A DNA stretch of 64,000 nucleotides. Origin: Bin80 sp964291275. GTDB taxonomy: Bacteria > Bacteroidota > Rhodothermia > Rhodothermales > Bin80. The stretch lies in contig OZ219800.1 in assembly GCA_964291275.2 (NCBI GenBank), forward strand, positions 930,001 to 994,000. Direction: 5' to 3'. Shown one piece after another: positions 9,058-16,358 of the stretch (its first letter is position 1; each line of letters starts with the position of its first letter). Below the pieces are notes generated by a model that saw nothing but the letters and a program-made list of their open reading frames with translations, did no database searches and had not been told where the DNA came from. The position numbers and the translations under genes are program-made.

Positions 9058-10593
9058 TTAAGCGGTTTTCCTGCGACGTGCCCGCAGATTTACCAAGGCC
9101 ACAATCAACAACTCTGCGCCCAATACAATCAGGAACCACTTTGCCATAGGGAGTACCGCAGATTGCGCCTCCATTGGTTCCAGATACAAATGATACCACG
9201 CCGAAAGACCGCGTTTATTACCTCGCTCCCCACTAAATCCGTCCCACACGGTAAACGAAATCGGAACAAAGGTCGCTTCCGGAATAGTCAACTCTCCCTG
9301 AATACGGGGACCCTTGAACTGGACAGTCCAAACCCCATCTTCATAGCTGGCTGACCTTTCCAGAGCGATCCCGTTATCAGCTATCCTTCCCGCCCCCTGC
9401 CCTGTTAATACCGCGGCTGAATCCGTAGCAAGATCTGTGTACCAGATACTCATCGGAAACCTGCTATCGCCAAACATGAAGTACGGGCGTTCCAATCCCT
9501 CTGGCGTACGAGACGGCAGGAGCGCTGCCACCGCATCCGACCAGCCATCCATTGTGGTATCCGGTTGTGCTGGATCAATCATTGGCACTTCAATACCCGG
9601 GTTATTCATGCCTTCGATTTCCGCAGTCATATCGTGCCACCGGAGCTGGATAGCTATCTCCGAATCGTTGTAAACCGCTTTCACGCTTATTCCATTGACG
9701 CCGGGATAGAAAGCACGTCCGGGCTCAATTACCTGCCCAACGATTGGGAAATATGTTTCCGGTACTCCTTCAAACAGGCTTTCGCCCAGCACAAGCTCAC
9801 CTGGCTGCCCCTGCACAATAACCGTCGTACCATAATCCGGGGTATCTCTAGACAGCGACCACACATAATCTACCAACGCCCACCGATCCTCCTCGTCGAT
9901 CGTCTGCTCATACGAAGGCATTGGCGTACCATTCAAGCCGGTCATAAAGGTTCGATATACATCCTCACGCGTAGCACTGGCTCTGAATGTCCAGCGCTTG
10001 GTCATGTCTGCCGCACGGATAGGATATCCCCAGTCATCCACGAGTTCTGGAGCACTCTCGCCATTGCCGCGGCCGTTCTCGCCATGACAGTCGGCACATT
10101 GATTGGCTTCAAAAACTTCTCGCCCACGTGCCAGATGATCCGGATCTGCTGAATAGGCTGGCGCACGCGGAATCTCTACCACGGTAGGATTGCCATACGG
10201 CCCGTCAAAAGCTGACTCGAACGTCTTGAGGTAATAGGCCAGGTTGGTGATTTCCGTCTCTGACAAGATTCCCTCCCAGGCGGGCATGCTCGTGTAGGGC
10301 ATCCCGAGGCGAATACTCCGCTTAATATCTTCCGTAGTCGGAAGCTCACCGCTCGCTGTCGAACGGAACTTATAGTTGCCTGAAGTAAAATCTCGGGGCG
10401 TCGGGCGTAGGTAGGGGGTCGCCACGGCACTGGCATCTCCTTCATAGCCATGGCAGTGTGCGCACTTGATATCATACACTTCCTTACCCTCAGCGCGTTG
10501 CGCCTCGGTGCCAAGATCGTTTTCCTGCTGTGCAACCACAGGATAAGCGGTGTACATCAGCAATAAAGTCAGCAAAATTCGCATCCTCGTCAT
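9058..10593 (-). CDS. Di-haem cytochrome c with ethylbenzene-dehydrogenase-type haem-binding domain
   Basis: A 511-residue exported, membrane-anchored cytochrome. An N-terminal signal peptide ends at AYPVVAQ. Two class I cytochrome c domains follow, with CAHCH (Cys44, Cys47, His48) and a second CADCH near residue 165. Residues ~270-480 look like an EB_dh domain (haem b-binding beta sandwich of ethylbenzene and DMSO dehydrogenase gamma subunits), with segments LRWHDMTAE and FMFGDSRFPM. A single C-terminal transmembrane helix ends in RARRRK. It would act on the periplasmic side as an electron carrier between a donor and the bd-like oxidase. Cytochrome domains are certain; the EB_dh call is fairly sure. 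Confidence 0.8.
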   Translation of the reverse strand: MTRMRILLTLLLMYTAYPVVAQQENDLGTEAQRAEGKEVYDIKCAHCHGYEGDASAVATPYLRPTPRDFTSGNYKFRSTASGELPTTEDIKRSIRLGMPYTSMPAWEGILSETEITNLAYYLKTFESAFDGPYGNPTVVEIPRAPAYSADPDHLARGREVFEANQCADCHGENGRGNGESAPELVDDWGYPIRAADMTKRWTFRASATREDVYRTFMTGLNGTPMPSYEQTIDEEDRWALVDYVWSLSRDTPDYGTTVIVQGQPGELVLGESLFEGVPETYFPIVGQVIEPGRAFYPGVNGISVKAVYNDSEIAIQLRWHDMTAEIEGMNNPGIEVPMIDPAQPDTTMDGWSDAVAALLPSRTPEGLERPYFMFGDSRFPMSIWYTDLATDSAAVLTGQGAGRIADNGIALERSASYEDGVWTVQFKGPRIQGELTIPEATFVPISFTVWDGFSGERGNKRGLSAWYHLYLEPMEAQSAVLPMAKWFLIVLGAELLIVALVNLRARRRKTA

Positions 10594-10596
10594 CGG

Positions 10597-11424
10597 TTAA
10601 TGCGGCATACCCTGCGCTCGTGGTTCGAATCCGGTGAATTCATACAGAAAAATGATCACATCCCAAATTTCCTCTTCCGTAAGAAAATCCTCCCATGCCG
10701 GCATTGCGCTCGACCATGGCGTCGATTCCGACGGTAGTCCCGGAGCTCCTTTTGCAATGCGCCAGAATAGATAGGACTCCTGGAGCATTGCTATCGTCGT
10801 TGCATCATTGAAGTTTGCCGGAAGCGGATCATAACCATGCGCAAACATCCCGGCTCCCTGCATATTGTCCCCGTGACAATAGAAACAGTTTTCAAAATAT
10901 ATCCGTCGCCCATTGGCAACATGCTCTGCAAAGGCCGCTTCATCCGTATGTTGAAGCTCACGGATGGGGTTATTGGCTGTTGTCAGATCAATCGCGGTGC
11001 CCTCAAACGTTATGGAGGACGGGGGCGGTGGGTGTATCGTACGACTGCTGGAAGGTGGCTGCGGCGCCTCGTTCATGCTGACATAGGTCCAGGCAGCAAC
11101 TGCCGCTGGAATCGCAAACAGAACAATCAGCAGTGCGATCCGATACTGGCGCGCTACTATAAAGCGCACAATAGATTCCTGGGCCTGCTTCAACTCTTCA
11201 TTATCCGCCGACAGATAAGCAACCAGTGCAATCGTGATGATCGCCATGAACAGCAGGATAATTGAATTTGGCAAAGGCGGGTTGATACCGTACGAGAAAG
11301 CGGCCCACAGGGCAACCCACCATATCCCCATCCAAGCCAGGCGGTTAAGCTTGACCCAGCGCGTAACCACGAACTGGATCAGAACCATCGCTGCCGCTAT
11401 CGCAAGAAACACAAAAAGATTCAT
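10597..11424 (-). CDS. Membrane-anchored monohaem cytochrome c
   Basis: A 275-residue protein. Residues 1-120 hold about four hydrophobic segments, followed by a proline/serine-rich periplasmic linker and one cytochrome c domain with CFYCH (about residue 181) and a likely axial methionine in SSAMPAWEDFLTEEE. The next gene starts three bases later. Likely a membrane-bound electron shuttle for the bd-like subunit encoded upstream. The transmembrane part does not match a family I can name. Confidence 0.75.
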   Translation of the reverse strand: MNLFVFLAIAAAMVLIQFVVTRWVKLNRLAWMGIWWVALWAAFSYGINPPLPNSIILLFMAIITIALVAYLSADNEELKQAQESIVRFIVARQYRIALLIVLFAIPAAVAAWTYVSMNEAPQPPSSSRTIHPPPPSSITFEGTAIDLTTANNPIRELQHTDEAAFAEHVANGRRIYFENCFYCHGDNMQGAGMFAHGYDPLPANFNDATTIAMLQESYLFWRIAKGAPGLPSESTPWSSAMPAWEDFLTEEEIWDVIIFLYEFTGFEPRAQGMPH

Positions 11425-11451
11425 GGTGCAAACTATATCGATTCAGTAAGC

Positions 11452-12243
11452 TTACAGCGTAGCCAGATACTCTACCAAGGCCTGCAATTCCGAAGCAGAC
11501 ACCTGTTCACGAAAACCGTTTGCATCAAGCATGACGGTCATAACACCTGCAACATAGCCCTCAGTAACTGTTGCGTCTGGATCTACAATAGCCTCGTAGA
11601 TCTCTGCTTTGGACATACGTCCTCCCAAGCCTTGAAGCGTTGGCCCGGCACCTGCTGTACCATCCATGGAATGACATGTGTTACACAGGTACGCAGTGAA
11701 CAGTGTTTCTGCATCCCGATTCCCTCCTACCGCTACCGGAGCAGCGTCCTGTGATGCAGGTGCCTGCCCCTGCCATTCCAGTTGAGTGTCCATCGTAACC
11801 GTCGGTGTCCCACCAAGAGATTGCAAGTAGGCGATCACGGTGAGTATCTCTTGATCTGAAAGTGCAATCGGGGGACGGGCCACGTTGGGCATTCCAGCCA
11901 CATAACCTTCCAAAACGTACGCGTTCGGATCATACATGGACTCAGCCAAATACTCAACATCACTTTGCCCCTCAACACGTTCTCCAGCTATAGCACCAAT
12001 ACCGGCCAGGTCAGGAAAACGTAACCCGGTTCCATGGTCACCCATGGTATGGCATGTCAGGCAGGTTCCTTTGCCTACCACAATTTCCTCACCAACTGGA
12101 ATCATCTCCTCTATGGTAAGATTGGCGCCAATCTCAATGTCCTCAGGTGGCTCCGTTCGCTTCTGCGGTACCCACAAACTGACGTACCAATAGAAAACGC
12201 TGACCACAATGGTGAATCCAAATATTTTCAGGGCCTGTTTCAC
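11452..12243 (-). CDS. Di-haem cytochrome c with N-terminal anchor
   Basis: A 263-residue protein with one N-terminal transmembrane helix and two cytochrome c domains, CLTCH near residue 60 and CNTCH near residue 188. Each is followed by a methionine-containing loop (VAGMPNVARP; VAGVMTVM). The two halves are alike, suggesting an internal duplication. It lies 30 bases after the bd-like subunit gene and is the most likely direct electron donor to that subunit. Confidence 0.8.
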   Translation of the reverse strand: MKQALKIFGFTIVVSVFYWYVSLWVPQKRTEPPEDIEIGANLTIEEMIPVGEEIVVGKGTCLTCHTMGDHGTGLRFPDLAGIGAIAGERVEGQSDVEYLAESMYDPNAYVLEGYVAGMPNVARPPIALSDQEILTVIAYLQSLGGTPTVTMDTQLEWQGQAPASQDAAPVAVGGNRDAETLFTAYLCNTCHSMDGTAGAGPTLQGLGGRMSKAEIYEAIVDPDATVTEGYVAGVMTVMLDANGFREQVSASELQALVEYLATL

Positions 12244-12273
12244 GGGACTACCTGCTAGTCTGTTGGTTTTTTA

Positions 12274-14052
12274 TTAAGAGTCCTCTGTAGGTGCGGATGC
12301 CTTCGCTCTAACCCATCGTGATCCCGATTTAGGCTTCCAATCCTTTCGACCGGAGAGCCCAGCCAGGAAGAAAACAATCGCAATCAATAGGAAGAAGACA
12401 ATTACAATCGCACTCACAACACCACCGGCAAAACCCAGTGTGGGTGTAAACGCATCTACGGACGTGTCACGCATCACACCATACACATGCCAATGCTGAC
12501 GCATACCCGCGCGAACATAGCCCATGAGGCCCATCAGCCAGGTAAACGTGATCGCCAGGAAGAAAAGGGCATACTGAGATCGGGCAGAAATTTTACCCCA
12601 CACAATTTCTCCGCGGGACTTTGCATTCTTGAACAAGAAAATATCAATGACCGTCACGGAAACCATCGCAAACAACACAGACATTACCTGCGGCCGACTC
12701 AGTCCAATACGCGTTTGTGCGTCCACAAAATATCCGTACACCCCCAGAAATACGACATAGATCACCACCGCAGCGAATATGCCGAATTGTACCCAGTTTC
12801 CGGTCTTGGCCCACGAAACTGTAGCCTCCTTGTTTGCACGCCGATAGAGCAGAAAGCTGACATAGGTCGTGAGTATGAGCAGGTTAACCGCTGTATTCTT
12901 CGCACTCATCACACCCAGTACATTCAGTATAGGATGATGCGAACCACCCATTGCACGGGCCTCCTCCACCGTTGCAACAAGCGAATGTGGTGTTGCCCAC
13001 ACGATAAAACAAAGCGTAATGATTCCCAGAAGGTACTTGATAAACCCTCGGAAGCGTTCGGCGCCCGGTATTCGGGCCATACTGAGCCACAGGTAATAAT
13101 TAGCTGCCAGGAACAGGTTACCGATAAGTACCGCCTGCACGATAAACAACCACGAAAATGTACCTCCCATCAACGTGATTCCAAGGCTCTGGTCGTACGC
13201 ATAAATCTCCACACCCAACCAGTAACCCGCAAACGGGAGAGGCAGCAGTGCACAAATAGCCACAAAAATGCCTATGTACCCCATCCAGTCGTAATGGGCC
13301 CGGGCTTCCAGTGTCTTTGCGCCCAAAAATTTGAATGCACCGTAAGCTGCCCCGATAGCTCCACCGAAAGCCACGTTGGCAATAATCCGGTGGATATTGA
13401 TGGGCATCCAGATATAATTGTTAATCGCCTCCCAAATATTGGTGAGGTTGCCCATTTCGTCAATTCCGTTGGGCGTGTTCATGAACGTCAGCCAGGCATT
13501 GGCAATGAACATGATCGCTGTGCCCACAATGTTGAGCATCAGCCCCAGGAATAAGTGCAACCGGGGAGAGAGCTTCCCCCAGCCGTAGTAGTACGCGTAG
13601 AGGAAAAATGCTTCGAGGAAGAACAGCAGGACGTACGGCAAAAAGGTCCAACTGAATATCTTTACCAGGTATTGAGTGAGCGCCGGATAAAAAATGATCA
13701 GAGCGAAGGTGAGCAGTGCACCTAAGGTTGCCGTGAATGAGAACGACACCGAAAGCAGTTTCGTGAAATCGTATGCCAATTGGTCATAACGCTTGTCCCC
13801 CGTCTTGTAACCGATGAACTCAATGACGAGTGCGAAAATGGGGACTGCCAGCACGAACGCTGCAAACATCAAATGCAGCTCGGCAACCGCCCACATGAGC
13901 ACACGACTGCTTATGAAGGGCAGCGCCCTGTACTCAGGATCGGCCTCCTGGGGAGCAGCCCAGGCCGGCTCAGAACACAGAGCCACTAGCACCAGCACGA
14001 GGATTCCCAGGGGAAGCCTCAGCAACCACGACCTTCGATCAATTGTTAGCAT
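12274..14052 (-). CDS. Cytochrome-bd-like oxidase subunit I (CydA-like) without CydB
   Basis: A 592-residue membrane protein of the CydA superfamily and first gene of the operon. Residues 1-32 look like a cleavable signal peptide, unusual for CydA. About 13 transmembrane helices follow, against nine in the classical subunit. AELHLMFAAF carries the expected N-terminal haem-ligand histidine, FFLEAFFLYAYYYGW matches the helix with the conserved glutamate, and MPINIHRIIANVAFGGAIGA carries another likely haem-ligand histidine. No cydB gene is nearby; c-type cytochromes follow instead. CydA-superfamily proteins linked to cytochromes c have been described, so cytochrome c rather than quinol may be the donor. 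Whether the substrate is oxygen is inferred. Confidence 0.8.
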   Translation of the reverse strand: MLTIDRRSWLLRLPLGILVLVLVALCSEPAWAAPQEADPEYRALPFISSRVLMWAVAELHLMFAAFVLAVPIFALVIEFIGYKTGDKRYDQLAYDFTKLLSVSFSFTATLGALLTFALIIFYPALTQYLVKIFSWTFLPYVLLFFLEAFFLYAYYYGWGKLSPRLHLFLGLMLNIVGTAIMFIANAWLTFMNTPNGIDEMGNLTNIWEAINNYIWMPINIHRIIANVAFGGAIGAAYGAFKFLGAKTLEARAHYDWMGYIGIFVAICALLPLPFAGYWLGVEIYAYDQSLGITLMGGTFSWLFIVQAVLIGNLFLAANYYLWLSMARIPGAERFRGFIKYLLGIITLCFIVWATPHSLVATVEEARAMGGSHHPILNVLGVMSAKNTAVNLLILTTYVSFLLYRRANKEATVSWAKTGNWVQFGIFAAVVIYVVFLGVYGYFVDAQTRIGLSRPQVMSVLFAMVSVTVIDIFLFKNAKSRGEIVWGKISARSQYALFFLAITFTWLMGLMGYVRAGMRQHWHVYGVMRDTSVDAFTPTLGFAGGVVSAIVIVFFLLIAIVFFLAGLSGRKDWKPKSGSRWVRAKASAPTEDS

Positions 14053-14227
14053 TGCAGTTATCGGACAGGCAGCACACTAAGTGAGTATCATAAGTAAAAA
14101 AGCAGGAACCGGAAAATAAACAATGATCTTCAAGTTGCGTCTCTCAAGACGGTGCAGAATAGGTATTTTTGGGTTGCGTAGCCCAAATTAGTTATTATTA
14201 ACGTCCCAAGGTAAAAAAGAATTTAGT
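14053..14227. promoter_or_regulatory. Divergent promoter region of the bd-like operon and the DoxX-like gene
   Basis: 175 bases separate two divergent genes. An inverted repeat, TTTGGG ... CCCAAA with a 9-base centre, lies near 14168-14190, and the surrounding sequence is AT-rich. This would be a suitable site for a shared regulator, but no known box can be named and promoter elements are not clear. Confidence 0.35.
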
Positions 14228-15400
14228 ATGCTCCAAAAATTTGACGCGTGGCTTGACGAATATCGCGAAGTTGCCTTTGACCTGATTCGCATCTACCTGG
14301 GCATCGGCCTGTTTGCACGAGGGATTCTTTTTCTGTTTGACGCATCAACACTCGTGGCGCTTTTGCCGTCAGGGGCGCCGGAATGGCTGTCCGAAAGCTG
14401 GACCCACCTCTTCGTGGCTGGTTTTCATATGGCAGGCGGACTGCTGATCACGGCTGGGTTCTGGACACGCATCGCCGCCCTCTCCCAGGTTCCAATCCTG
14501 TTTGGAGCAGTTTTTCTGAGTCTAGGAAGTTTGTTTTCGGCAAACCAGTCGCTGGAACTGTCTTCGCTGGTACTCTTCATGTTGCTCTTGGTCGTGATCT
14601 GTGGATCAGGGAACTGGAGCCTGGATCGACTGATCGGGATGCCCCCTAATGATTTACGGCAAGTACTGGCCAGATTGTATCGCTTCCGTGCACATGCCTT
14701 TGATCTTCTGCGCATGTATCTGGGATTCGGCCTGCTTATCCGAGGGATGCTCTTCATCGCAGATGCAAACAGCTTCCTGGACCTCATCGGCGCGAATTCA
14801 TCGGCTATGCTGCGGTCTACTGTTTTGCTGCACTACGTTGCATTGTCGCATTTGCTGGGCGGATTCATGCTGCTGACCGGACTGCTTTCACGCGTCGGTG
14901 CACTGATCCAGATCCCAATCCTCGTGGGTGCAGTATTTGTTGAAGAGATGGCCGGGGGGCTGACTGCAGGTACACAGGGCTTTGAGATCGCCATGCTGAC
15001 CCTATTCCTGCTAATTCTGATCTTTCTGTACGGATCCGGAGAGCTTTCCAGCGATCACTATTTCTTCAAGCGAACCAGTGGACCTACACCAACGCGCACT
15101 GCAGTCACCGGACAGGCAGCGGAAATTCTTGACCAGGATGTACCGAAGGATCGTGAATTTGCAAATCCCGTCGACATTCTTGCAGTCCCGGAAGCACTGA
15201 CCTCCGAGGAGTCCATCAAAGAAATAATGTCCAACCCCTATATCGTATCTCAGGCACGATACAGTTTTTGGGGCTGGGCTATGTTCCTAATGGACGTCAC
15301 ACCGCAACCAAAAGAAATTGTCTTCCGGGACGTCCACAGTGGGCAAATCCTGCGTCGCAGCAAGGATCCAAACGTTATCAAACAATTCAGGTACCGATAA
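14228..15400 (+). CDS. Tandem DoxX/DoxD-like membrane protein
   Basis: A 390-residue membrane protein with two similar halves. Each has the DoxX pattern: an F(D)L(I/L)R(I/M)YLG start, R-G-(I/M)-L-F near the end of the first helix, four helices, and a second-helix GG segment (FHMAGGLLITAG and LSHLLGGFMLLTG). A cytoplasmic or periplasmic tail of ~110 residues follows. DoxX/DoxD proteins include a subunit of thiosulfate:quinone oxidoreductase, but most are uncharacterised. The divergent position hints at a link with the respiratory operon. Its end overlaps the convergent ybeY gene by 14 bases. Confidence 0.7.
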   Translation: MLQKFDAWLDEYREVAFDLIRIYLGIGLFARGILFLFDASTLVALLPSGAPEWLSESWTHLFVAGFHMAGGLLITAGFWTRIAALSQVPILFGAVFLSLGSLFSANQSLELSSLVLFMLLLVVICGSGNWSLDRLIGMPPNDLRQVLARLYRFRAHAFDLLRMYLGFGLLIRGMLFIADANSFLDLIGANSSAMLRSTVLLHYVALSHLLGGFMLLTGLLSRVGALIQIPILVGAVFVEEMAGGLTAGTQGFEIAMLTLFLLILIFLYGSGELSSDHYFFKRTSGPTPTRTAVTGQAAEILDQDVPKDREFANPVDILAVPEALTSEESIKEIMSNPYIVSQARYSFWGWAMFLMDVTPQPKEIVFRDVHSGQILRRSKDPNVIKQFRYR

Positions 15401-15872
15401 CCCCCGCGCTTCGGAGATACTGATCTTCTTTTCTGCGCATGATTTGCGCACCTTTGAGGGTATCGTCTTCATACCCCATGAGGTGAAACATACCGTGCAC
15501 GATGTATCGGCAGGCCTCTTCGGTATAAGTGGCACCGTAGGTATGACAATGGATTAGAGCAAAATCCAGACTCACATAGATCTCGCCGTCTATCGCCGTT
15601 CCGTCACCGAGTGAAAAACTCAGAACATCCGTGTCATAATCTGCATTCTTCCATGCTCTGTTTATCTCACGCAGCTGATCAGCACTCATGAGGGTGACCT
15701 CCAGTTGCCGGATACGTTGACCTTCTCCCTTCGCCACCTGGCAAACCAGGTGCCGTACGAGATCTGGATCCAAATCAAGCTGTTGATGAGCAATAGAGAC
15801 TGTTACCTCACCCTCCAACGCGTCGTCGGTCGGATCGGGCCAGTGATCAGGTGGGGCTTCCATCCTCATCAT
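15387..15872 (-). CDS. ybeY: Endoribonuclease YbeY
   Basis: A ~161-residue YbeY-type metal-dependent RNase used in 16S rRNA maturation and ribosome quality control. The metal motif is HGMFHLMGYEDD. The third ligand, His in enterobacteria, is replaced by an acidic residue, a variant I recall from Bacteroidetes-like homologues. The segment FSLGDG...GEIYVSLD is also typical. The ATG at 15872 has a GGAAGG about 11 bases upstream; a TTG at 15881 and an ATG at 15863 are alternatives. All starts overlap the upstream gene's end, so the pair is coupled. Confidence 0.9.
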   Translation of the reverse strand: MMRMEAPPDHWPDPTDDALEGEVTVSIAHQQLDLDPDLVRHLVCQVAKGEGQRIRQLEVTLMSADQLREINRAWKNADYDTDVLSFSLGDGTAIDGEIYVSLDFALIHCHTYGATYTEEACRYIVHGMFHLMGYEDDTLKGAQIMRRKEDQYLRSAGVIGT

Positions 15873-16329
15873 CGAATGCAAAACCTTCCAAGGCCCCTTC
15901 AGCCATCAGGAAAGAAATCACACTGTTCGAAATCTGCCGGGGCATTTTGGTGTAATCCATGTCCAGCAGACGTCGGTCATAATTGGCATAAAACTGACAC
16001 CAGGCTGTGGCCTGCACAATGAGCGCGTTCACGACATTGTCCCCCTTCGCATAGAAGATTACCTCCTGAAACTCCTCCTCAGCTACAAGGCCAGTACATC
16101 CGACCAGGTGAAGCTGTCCACTTACCGTTTCGGCTGTCACAATGTGACCGGGAATCTCCCCCTTGAGCTCTCCTGGAAATTCAACATCTATTGAGATCTC
16201 CAGGTTGATGGTCTGGCCGAGCTCTTCGTTAGTGACCTCGTAGCATACAACCTGATCCTGCCGCTTGGGCACTGCACCCAGCGCACGGCCAATCCGTTCA
16301 AAGTCGTGTTCCTGAAACTGAAACGCCAT
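15847..16329 (-). CDS. Hypothetical protein upstream of ybeY
   Basis: A ~160-residue soluble protein starting MAFQFQEHDFERIG; a TTG at 16341 would add four residues. It has no signal peptide and no motif I recognise. The middle alternates strands (LEISIDVEFPGELKGEIPG), the end is helical and acidic. It follows the DUF2723 gene and overlaps ybeY, so it is probably in the same transcript. Confidence 0.7.
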   Translation of the reverse strand: MAFQFQEHDFERIGRALGAVPKRQDQVVCYEVTNEELGQTINLEISIDVEFPGELKGEIPGHIVTAETVSGQLHLVGCTGLVAEEEFQEVIFYAKGDNVVNALIVQATAWCQFYANYDRRLLDMDYTKMPRQISNSVISFLMAEGALEGFAFDDEDGSPT

Positions 16330-16358
16330 GTTCGATACCAACTGATCTGATCCTCAAG

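Noticed and set aside
12487..13554. 355-codon plus-strand frame opposite the CydA-like gene
   Set aside because: Composition is His/Arg/Gln-rich noise typical of the strand opposite a membrane protein; the minus-strand gene is clearly real.
9058..14052. Reading the cluster as an ordinary quinol-oxidising cytochrome bd
   Set aside because: No cydB or cydX follows, and the neighbours are c-type cytochromes; the subunit is also longer and carries a signal peptide.
15387..15872. YbeY third metal ligand replaced by an acidic residue, as possible loss of function
   Set aside because: To my knowledge this variant is common in Bacteroidetes-like lineages, so it is probably normal.
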